Positions 57,261-64,000 of a DNA stretch of 64,000 nucleotides are shown here, piece by piece. Source of the DNA: Antilocapra americana (Eukaryota > Chordata > Mammalia > Artiodactyla > Antilocapridae); assembly GCA_007570785.1 (NCBI GenBank), contig ML660774.1, positions 4,252,201-4,316,200 on the forward strand. Direction: 5' to 3'. The notes beneath the pieces were generated by a model. It did not search any database. It worked only from the letters and a program-made list of their open reading frames with translations, and had not been told where the DNA came from. The stretch's first letter is position 1. The number at the start of each line of letters is the position of its first letter. The translations under genes and the position numbers were made by a program.

Positions 57261-58469
57261 TATTGGATACTTACAACCATTTCAGGAGTGGAAAGCTGTA
57301 TTTGTTGCCATTGTTTTGGAAGATATACCTGAGATTCTAGTAGTTCTTGACTTCCTGAAAGTTTATGGCATTCGAGTGTACCCCTAGCCTTGGGAACCAG
57401 GCTCTAAAATATGTATTAATGTATTTATATTATAATACATTGGCTATTTATTCTAGTCTTTTTGAACGTGATCCCTAAAGAATTTTCCAGATTTCTCTTT
57501 AAAAAAAAAATTAAGGATATAACAATAGGCCAAAAGAGTCACACATTTCTTTTATTGCTGTTTTCAGTTAAAAAAAGGAAAAAAAATTAGCCTCCATTCA
57601 CTCAAATGAGGAAGGAAAAAAACCCAAAAACTTCATAGTTGTCTTGATCTGATTGACTTTACAAACATAAACATGTCAATGAGCTATGCCAAACAATACC
57701 TCAGTAGGATTGCTTTCCATATTCCAAATACATTTTGAAAGATGTCTAAAATGACATGTTTGCAGTAAAATGTACATGGCCGGGTGAACTTTCCTAGTCT
57801 TATCTTGCGCCTCAGTAACTCTAAAGAGATAGTGAAATCTTTTATTTTGCATCAGACATATTTTTAAAATATTTAAATCTTGCTTTCAAATTTCCTTACC
57901 CTTCATAAACATACTGCTTACTTTTAACAATTTCTAATTTTAACCTACTCCTAAGGGCAGCTTTTCAGGGCTTTAGGGGCAGAAAGCAATCACCTTTATA
58001 AGTATTTCATGGTGGATGTTTTAACTGAATCAATTCAATCTACATTAGACCATATGCCTTTGCTTAACTTAAAAAAGAATTTATCAGCTTCCTAGGTGCT
58101 TAAAATCTTCTGAGATGATTATGTAGGCAGCATGACACGCTTGCTCAAAGTTAAGCAATCTTTTATGATTTGGGTGTAGAATAAAAATTGATGCCCTATT
58201 TTAAATGACTAACAAGTTGGCCTTCAAATCATGGAATGAAGTTTTCAGTGAGCCATGCTAGCCCCTGGAATGCCCAATGCCAAAGTTTCAAGGACAAATC
58301 TAACTCAAAGGTCACCCTCTTAGAGTTTGAAGCATTAGAAGCAGCAGTAGAGAAAGTGGGCATGAACCAAAATGTCTGACGACACTGTATTTTTTCTAGC
58401 TTATCTCAACTGTTGCTCAAATAGCTATTCTGTCTTTTCATACGCAGTGTTTGTGTTAAATCTAAGTTG
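57261..58469. other. Unique sequence, no gene recognised
   Basis: Repeat-poor. The stretch 57530-58080 looks well mixed and could include constrained non-coding DNA. No coding frame is supported. Confidence 0.45.
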
Positions 58470-58600
58470 TATTAATTATATAGATAATCCAGTAAGCACT
58501 TTTGGAGTCAACCAGGCCCTGTGAAGAGTCCTGGGGATTTATCAATACATGAAATAAGTTCCTGCCCTTGAGATGCTCAAAGTCCAGGGAAAGTATTTGA
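58470..58600 (+). mobile_element. L2/MIR-type remnant
   Basis: 'ccaggccctgtgaagagtcctggggatttatcaatacatgaaataagttcctgcccttgagatgctcaaagtc' matches the common old repeat text 'ggcactgtgctaggcgctggggatacaaagatgaa...tccctgccctcaaggagctcacagtc'. Confidence 0.6.
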
Positions 58601-59109
58601 ACTATAAATAGCCAAAGACAGTATGATATATTCATATTCTGTGGTTCTCTTTGCATTTCCCTGTTCCTTAAAGGAAGAGAGAGGCATCTTAAGTGTTGAG
58701 ATAGGTGCAAGAGTAGCAATATTAAAATAAACAACACAGATAGAGGCAAAGGAGACTGCAATTATACCATGCATAAGTCAGCACAGTGTTCACCATCTCA
58801 GGCCTGGAAGACGGAGCCTGGTCAGAAACCTAAGCAAAGCCAATGGTTTGATTTTCACACAGTAAATTGTCATATGATGAGCAGCCACCCACTCCCAGGA
58901 ATGCTGTGTCCCACGAGACAAGAGTGGTGTCTACATGGGAAGGTTCACCTCCCTGTTGCTCCTCTCCAGCACAGGGTCTTGAGGAACCAGCCATGGCCCC
59001 TGTCTTCTGGGTTGGTCTGTGGCTCAGCTTGTTTGCACAGGTCTTGGACAAGGACCACGTGGGTCTGCCCGACACATGAACTGGAGGATTTGAACATGGG
59101 GTCCCAGCG
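58601..59109. other. Unassigned sequence
   Basis: A 160-codon plus-strand frame (58769-59251) crosses this stretch and runs into the MIR that follows. Open antisense frames overlap it. The overlap with a MIR and the lack of any domain argue against a gene. Confidence 0.5.
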
Positions 59110-59260
59110 TTTGACAGCTCGTACGCAGGTCCTGTTAGCTTGCCAGAATTGTTTAACCTTGGCAAGCCTCAATGTTCTCTTTTTCAATGTGAGCCAAATA
59201 AACATATCTACCTTGAAAGTTACAGTAAGAACTAAGGGAAATGAAGTCTGAGTCCTCCCA
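59110..59260 (+). mobile_element. MIR SINE remnant, sense
   Basis: 'ttgtttaaccttggcaagcctcaatgttctctttttcaatgtgagcc' and the following text match a diverged MIR core. Confidence 0.6.
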
Positions 59261-59455
59261 CCTAGTTGGCCAGTCAATTAATCAGTTTTTCTTCCTTCTT
59301 TCTTCTTCTCTTTCCTCCTTATTTTATTTCTTTTTTGTTGCCTTCTCCTTAGTCATCTCATTTTCAAGTTGCAACCCAGTGTAAACCAGATGTATAAGAG
59401 GTTGGAAAGCAAATACTAGTAACTATGGTCTCCCAGTAATTCACAGTGAACTATA

Positions 59456-59560
59456 ATAATCTCTGACTCCAAGATCTCAAGGCTAGTGTGAAGATCAAAT
59501 GAGATAATGCAAGTAACACACTTAGTACATAGTAAGTACTCAATAAATATCAGCCTTTGG
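59456..59560 (+). mobile_element. MIR SINE, sense (3' half)
   Basis: 'tgtgaagatcaaatgagataatgcaagtaacacacttagtacatagtaagtactcaataaatatcag' is close to the MIR 3' consensus. Confidence 0.85.
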
Positions 59561-59579
59561 TAGCTGTAGTCTAGCCTGG

Positions 59580-59690
59580 TTTCACTGTGGAAGTCGAGTG
59601 GAATTGCTAATTGTGCAAGGACTGGATGAAATAATACAAGCTAAACACTTAGCGTATAGCAAGTGCTCAATAACTATTAGTTGCTCTTAA
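59580..59690 (+). mobile_element. Second MIR SINE 3' half, sense
   Basis: 'ggatgaaataatacaagctaaacacttagcgtatagcaagtgctcaataactattag' is a second MIR 3' part, directly after the first and in the same orientation. Confidence 0.8.
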
Positions 59691-60056
59691 TTTCCCCTAG
59701 TTTGATTTTTCCTGCCTGAGCAGGAGCAGAATTGGCAAAATGATCCTAGGATAAGGCTTCTGCTGTTATCCCATACCCTGTAGGCAGCCTTTGATGGTAA
59801 CTGAGAAAATGGTTTTATCTTGTATCTGCCATGAAGCAAGCTACTGGCATGGTCATACTTGCTGAGAACTGGGGGCCGTCAGAGGAAAAAGAATGACTTG
59901 TCTGAGCTCACAGAACCAACCATCACATTCACCAGAACCAGAAAGGGAGAGAAAGCAAGGCAGAACAGTACTTACATTTTATACTAGATCTGAAACAATG
60001 ATCATAATTTCCACCTGGATGCTCTTCTAATCCACTGAGTTAGACAGAGTTTCGCA

Positions 60057-60272
60057 GAACTTCCTTGGTGGCTCAGATGGTAAAGAATCTGCCTGCAACA
60101 TAGGAGACCTGGGTTCGATCCTGGGTTGGGATATGTCCTAGAGAAGGGAATGGCAACCCCACTCTGGTATTCTTGCCTGGAGAATTGCATGGACAGAGGA
60201 GCCTGGCAGAATACAGTCCATGGGGTAGCAAAGAGTCAGACATGACTGAGGGGCTAACACTTTCACTTCATA
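60057..60272 (+). mobile_element. Bov-tA SINE
   Basis: Sense Bov-tA with a near-perfect tRNA-like head and B box (gggttcgatcctgggttggg) and a full 3' end. Confidence 0.95.
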
Positions 60273-60849
60273 CTTCACAGGGTTGCATTCATGAACATTA
60301 AAATTAATATTAAAATTCATAATGCCGTCCAAGTTACTTTTGCACATATCATCTTAGTTTTATAGTAAGTAAACAGTTATTGGGTATATTACATTTATCA
60401 CATTAGAGCCTAAAAAACTTACATAACAAATCACAAGAGGGATACCAAATATAATAGGATGCTTGATGATTTTTGTTTAAAATATTTCTTTCCAGGGCTA
60501 TGACTTAAAAGTGTTAACCTCAACTTCCAAAGGCCAAGGTTCACATCAAGCTTTTAGGAAACTCATTCAAAAAAAAAAAAAAGTCACCATGAATAACAAT
60601 AAAGTAATTATCACTCTGGGTTTTGGCTTTTATTTTCAACTCAAAATCCTAAAGCATACATTTTAAGGCTGCTTATGTATGCTAAAATATTCCATAGAAA
60701 AGTTTTCAGAAAGCTGGTCTGTGAGCTTAAATGTCCTGGTTATCTTCCTAACAAAGAAATTCAGTTGAACAGCTCAGCACAAAAGCAGGCCTTTCCAAAG
60801 CAACAAAAAAGACTGTTAAATCCAAAAAAAAAGAAAGTCTCTAATACGA
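60273..60849. other. Unique AT-rich sequence, no gene recognised
   Basis: It contains a short poly(A) at 60570-60582. No repeat family or gene is assigned. Confidence 0.5.
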
Positions 60850-61430
60850 CATTAATTTGATTTGGGATCCAAATACATTAAGAACAAGGCCCTCTTTCAT
60901 TAAAGCAGTGACCCATTTTATGGCAGTGGATTGTGGCTTGTTCACCTCTTTACCCAAATGTGACTTCTGCTAACGAATGGAGTCCAGGCCCCGCCATTTT
61001 TAATGGGAGCATAAGTGTGGCAGTTGGAAGACGGAGCTATTTTTTTTTTTTTTTTCCATTCAAGCCTGATGTTTCCTCTTTGAATCATAAAACTTGAGAA
61101 ATGCATGTTGACGTTCCGGATTCGCGCTGTGGGCACTGGCGGGGCGTCACCGTAATTGTCAGTGACAGACATCCTTTTATAAAGATAAGTTCTCACCTAA
61201 TTTGTGTGAAGCAGTCCCCAAGATTGTCACGGTAACAGCCGGCACATGGGCAGTATTGCTTTCAAATAGCACGCATGTGCCAGATGCCAAAATGAAAATT
61301 TGTGGAAATGACATCTGCAATTGAAGAAAATACGGCTCATCGAAACCGTGGGGGAGTTCTGCTTTTCTGGGAATTGTTTTGGTCAGTGCCCTTTTCATCT
61401 CAAATGACTACTTTATCACTTTGCTTGTGT
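60850..61430. promoter_or_regulatory. Repeat-free, CpG-retaining block, candidate enhancer
   Basis: About 580 bp without recognised repeats apart from a poly(T) at 61040-61056. CpGs cluster at 61112-61155 (gacgttccggattcgcgc ... ggcggggcgtcaccg) and again at 61220-61350. Exact inverted arms ggcacatg/catgtgcc lie at 61241-61248 and 61274-61281. A 'tttataaagataag' CDX/GATA-like cluster follows at 61173-61188. This is the best candidate in the window for deeply conserved regulatory DNA, judged by eye only. Confidence 0.4.
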
Positions 61431-61638
61431 GCTGCCTGGTAGTTTAGCAGTGAGGCATGAGAATGGTTGGGTCGTTTCCCGGGCATCACCAAAAGCAGTG
61501 AGTTTAACACAACAGTGACCATGCAGGCTGAAGGCTAGATGAGGGAACTCCTGGTGTCTCACAACGTCTCACACCTAACTTGGTTTATTTTTCTGCTGAG
61601 CAACGTTCAGCAAATCCATTGGTGGGACTTCTGTTAAA
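61431..61638. other. Unique sequence, no gene recognised
   Basis: Short unassigned spacer before the next SINE. Confidence 0.5.
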
Positions 61639-61646
61639 GAATAATG

Positions 61647-61873
61647 TGTACATGTATGCTAAGTCGCTTCAGTCATGTTTGATTCTTTGCAACCCCATGG
61701 ACTATAGCCTGACAGGCTCCTCTGTCCATGGGATTCTCCAGGCAAGAATACTGGAGTGGGTTGTCATTTCCTCTTCCAGGGGATCTTCCTGACTCAAGGA
61801 TCAAACCCACATCTCTTATGTCTGTCTACATTGGCAGATCTGTTCTTTACCTCTGGCGCCACCTGGGAAACCC
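61647..61873 (-). mobile_element. Bov-tA SINE, antisense
   Basis: Full-length antisense Bov-tA. An exact 8-bp duplication gaataatg lies at 61639-61646 and 61877-61884. Its head (ctggcgccacctgggaaaccc) carries, on the reverse strand, a fair CTCF-like core, cccaggtggcgcca. Confidence 0.95.
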
Positions 61874-61894
61874 AAGGAATAATGACTGCTCCTT

Positions 61895-62080
61895 ACATGG
61901 TACTCACTATGTGCCAGATACCATGCAAATGCTTTCCATGTAATAACTCATTTAATCTTCACAAGAGCCCTATGAAATACCTAAAATTGCTATTCCCATT
62001 TTTCAGGTGAGAAAGTTGATGCACAGAGATTAGTAAGTTTGGAACTCAGATAGGGACACAAACTATCTGGTTACAGTGTC
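61895..62080 (-). mobile_element. MIR SINE, antisense
   Basis: 'actatgtgccagataccatgcaaatgctttccatgtaataactcatttaatcttcacaagagccctatgaaa' and 'tttcaggtgagaaagttgatgcacagag' are clear antisense MIR landmarks; the element is nearly full length. Confidence 0.88.
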
Positions 62081-62984
62081 TTATTATACTAGAAAAGGAT
62101 GTGTGTGTAACGTAACTTTATGAGATTAAAACCTTTGACATAGCATAGTGTAACCTGTTATTGTTGTTACTGTTATTATATTTGCAGTGTGAACTCTGCA
62201 AATCGTTCTCATGAACTGATTATCTGCATAATTTGATCGGTATCCACGGTATCTTTGCTTTGGCAGAGCATCTCACCAGCTATCACTCTTTTCAATCACA
62301 AGTGATTCAGAGATAATTTATATACACAATGTCTTTAATCACCAGCTTACCTTTTCTCAGCCATAGTATTATTATTTGGTTAAACTGTTCATAATTGCAT
62401 AATCATGTTAATGGCACATAGAGTTGTTTAGTTTTAAGCTTCACCTTACAAACATTGCTTCCTTTTTCCCACTGTGCTTAATTCATTTTGACAGCTTTAC
62501 TGAAAATGTGAAACTTACAAATGCCCCCTTTTCTGACTTTCCCCCTCGGGGAGTGGGAGGTGTTGAGACTGCCTCCAACACTCAGCCAAACTCCCCTTGA
62601 CCCCGATCTGCATCTGTGCCTGTGATGAAAATTCATGAGCTGCCCCTTTCTTTGAAAGTGAGCAGGATCTTCCAATTCCTCTCTGTGAGTAACAGCGAGA
62701 GGACACCTTTGTAGGAGTCCAGGTGGGGAGGACACTGTCCCCTGCATGGTGCGAGGGAGAACAGGGGCTCTCATCAGAGGAAGGGGCAGCACCTAACTCC
62801 CAGCAGCCCTGCTCAGGCCTCTGTTGGCTCCGGGCTCCACCTTCCCCCTACATGGTCTCCAGGAGATGGACTAAACATGTTTATTAGCTCCATCTTATTC
62901 AGCTACCTCCTACTAATAGTACTAGTTTTTTTTTTTTTTTTTCTTCAATTTCATACTTTAAGAAAAGTGATGTTTTAAAGAAGG
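62081..62984. other. Unique sequence, no gene recognised
   Basis: It includes a poly(T) at 62926-62942 and a GC-richer part at 62520-62860 with no domain in any frame. Confidence 0.5.
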
Positions 62985-63118
62985 TGAAAAATGAAAGTGA
63001 AGTCGCTCCATTGTGTCCAACTCTTTGCAATACCATGGACTGTAGCCTGTCAGGCTCCTCCATCCGTGGGGTTTTCCAGGCAAGAGTCCTGGAGTGGGTT
63101 GCCATCATCTTCTTCAAG
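62985..63118 (-). mobile_element. Bov-A SINE fragment, antisense
   Basis: BovB-like half only (gaaagtgaagtcgctcc to gagtgggttgccatc); it ends abruptly at old L1 sequence. Confidence 0.88.
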
Positions 63119-63345
63119 ATATATACATATAATGGAATACTTAGGCAAACAGAAGAATACAGTACTGATATGCACTACAGCATGGATGAAACTTGAAAAT
63201 ATAATCTTAAGTGAAATAAGGTGGACACAAAGGGTCACCCATTGTATGATTCCAGTTTCAGGGAAGATTCAGAATGGTCAGTCCTTAGGAAAGCAAAGCA
63301 CTCTCTTAGTGACCAGGGTTTTCAGAGAATGGAGAAACTGGCTTA
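63119..63345 (+). mobile_element. Old L1 3' region, sense
   Basis: 'aatggaatacttaggcaaacagaagaatacagtactgatatgcactacagcatggatgaaacttgaaaa' and 'cccattgtatgattccagtttca' are typical of L1MC/L1MD-type 3' ends. Confidence 0.75.
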
Positions 63346-63366
63346 ATAGGTAAAGGGTTTTATTTT

Positions 63367-63585
63367 GGTGGGCTTCCCTGGTGGCTCAGAGGGTAAAATG
63401 TCTGCCTGCAATGCAGGGGACCCAGGTTTGATCCCTGAGTCAGGAAGATCTGCTGGGGAAGGCAATGGCAACCCACTCCAGTGTTCTTGCCTGGAGAATC
63501 CCAGGGACGGGGGAGCCTAGTGGGCTGCCGTCTATGGGGTCGCACAGAGTTGGACACGACTGAAGCGACTTAGCAGCAGCAGCAG
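63367..63585 (+). mobile_element. Bov-tA SINE
   Basis: Sense Bov-tA, close to consensus, ending with (AGC)5 at 63570-63584. It sits between two old L1 pieces of opposite orientation. Confidence 0.95.
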
Positions 63586-63591
63586 CATATA

Positions 63592-63840
63592 TACATATAT
63601 GAAATATATCTCATGTTTATATCATGATTTGATCCATTTATCCATTCATGGCCATTTTTTTCTTTTTTTTTTCACCTTTGGGCTATTGTGAATAATGTTG
63701 CTATAAACAAACATGTCAATATATTTATTTAAATAATTGTTTTCAATTTTGGGGGGAGGGGTATATACCTAAGGGTGGAATTATGGGGTCACTAGATTAT
63801 CTTTTTACTTTACTTTGAAGATTCTGCATCTTCCTGGGGT
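63592..63840 (-). mobile_element. Old L1 3' region, antisense
   Basis: 'tttgggctattgtgaataatgttgctataaac' and 'gggtatatacctaagggtggaattatggggtcac' are antisense landmarks of the L1 3' region, immediately upstream in the L1 consensus of the part found at 63119-63345. Confidence 0.75.
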
Positions 63841-64000
63841 CAACTAGTATGGTCCCTGCTGGTTCTTATCCCGTGCTTGGTTTATTTTTCCAACCTGGTT
63901 CATCCACAGTATCACCTTCTTTCCATCTCCCCTTCTATTCATGCTTTCAAATTCAGCTTACGCATCACTTTCTAAGCCTCAAAATATTGTGTTACGCTTC
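63841..64000. other. Unassigned end of window
   Basis: CT-rich text, possibly L2-like ('tttcaaattcagcttacgcatcac'); cut by the window edge. Confidence 0.4.

Noticed and set aside
58769..59251. 160-codon plus-strand frame
   Set aside because: It runs into a MIR remnant, overlaps open frames on the other strand and has no domain.
1..64000. Search for CRISPR arrays, operons, phage or plasmid features and tRNA genes
   Set aside because: The sequence is mammalian nuclear DNA. The tRNA-like B boxes all belong to SINEs, and no regularly spaced repeat arrays occur.

Overview
The window is a piece of a ruminant nuclear genome, almost certainly from a bovid. The sign is its repeats: it holds about 20 copies of the tRNA-Glu-derived Bov-tA/BOV-A SINEs, eight 3' pieces of the BovB (RTE-clade) LINE, one CHR-type SINE and artiodactyl L1 pieces. 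Under these lies an older layer shared by placental mammals: L2, MIR, L1M, MER2, MER5A-like and other hAT elements, and an MLT1-type LTR. The repeats alone do not separate cattle, sheep, goat or other bovids.

I find no protein-coding gene that I would defend. Open frames over 100 codons fall in BovB (near 0.94-1.3, 19.4-19.8, 21.9-22.3, 22.5-22.8 and 52.6-52.9 kb), in L2 (15.9-16.3 kb), in SINEs, or in unique sequence without gene structure. I see no tRNA, rRNA, CRISPR array or operon. The window looks intergenic or deeply intronic.

Layout. 0-4 kb: AT-rich start, BovB, BOV-A2, an L1 that keeps its 5' part, Bov-tA. 4.6-7.5 kb: decayed antisense L1. 7.5-15.5 kb: mostly unique, with Bov-tA, BovB and hAT remnants. 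15.5-17 kb: long antisense L2. 17-30 kb: dense young repeats, an MLT1 LTR, and a MER2 split by a SINE with a long (TG)n tail. 30-36 kb: second MER2, a CRE/E-box composite and a strong CTCF-type site. 36-45 kb: CHR SINE, L2, BovB and an isolated CpG-rich block near 38.5 kb. 45-52 kb: mostly unique. 52-64 kb: BovB, L1 3' ends, MIRs, SINEs and two more unique blocks that look like conserved non-coding DNA.

The most useful leads are the CTCF-type motif at 33.8 kb, the CpG-rich block at 38.4-38.7 kb, the repeat-poor blocks at 10-11, 46.8-48, 56-56.6 and 60.9-61.4 kb, an 82-bp near-palindrome made inside a BovB copy at 22.1 kb, and a 47-bp insertion flanked by a target-site duplication inside a SINE at 28.5 kb. 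I found no undescribed multi-gene system. Repeat names come from recognising consensus sequences by eye, so subfamilies and edges (within about 10-20 bp) are approximate.
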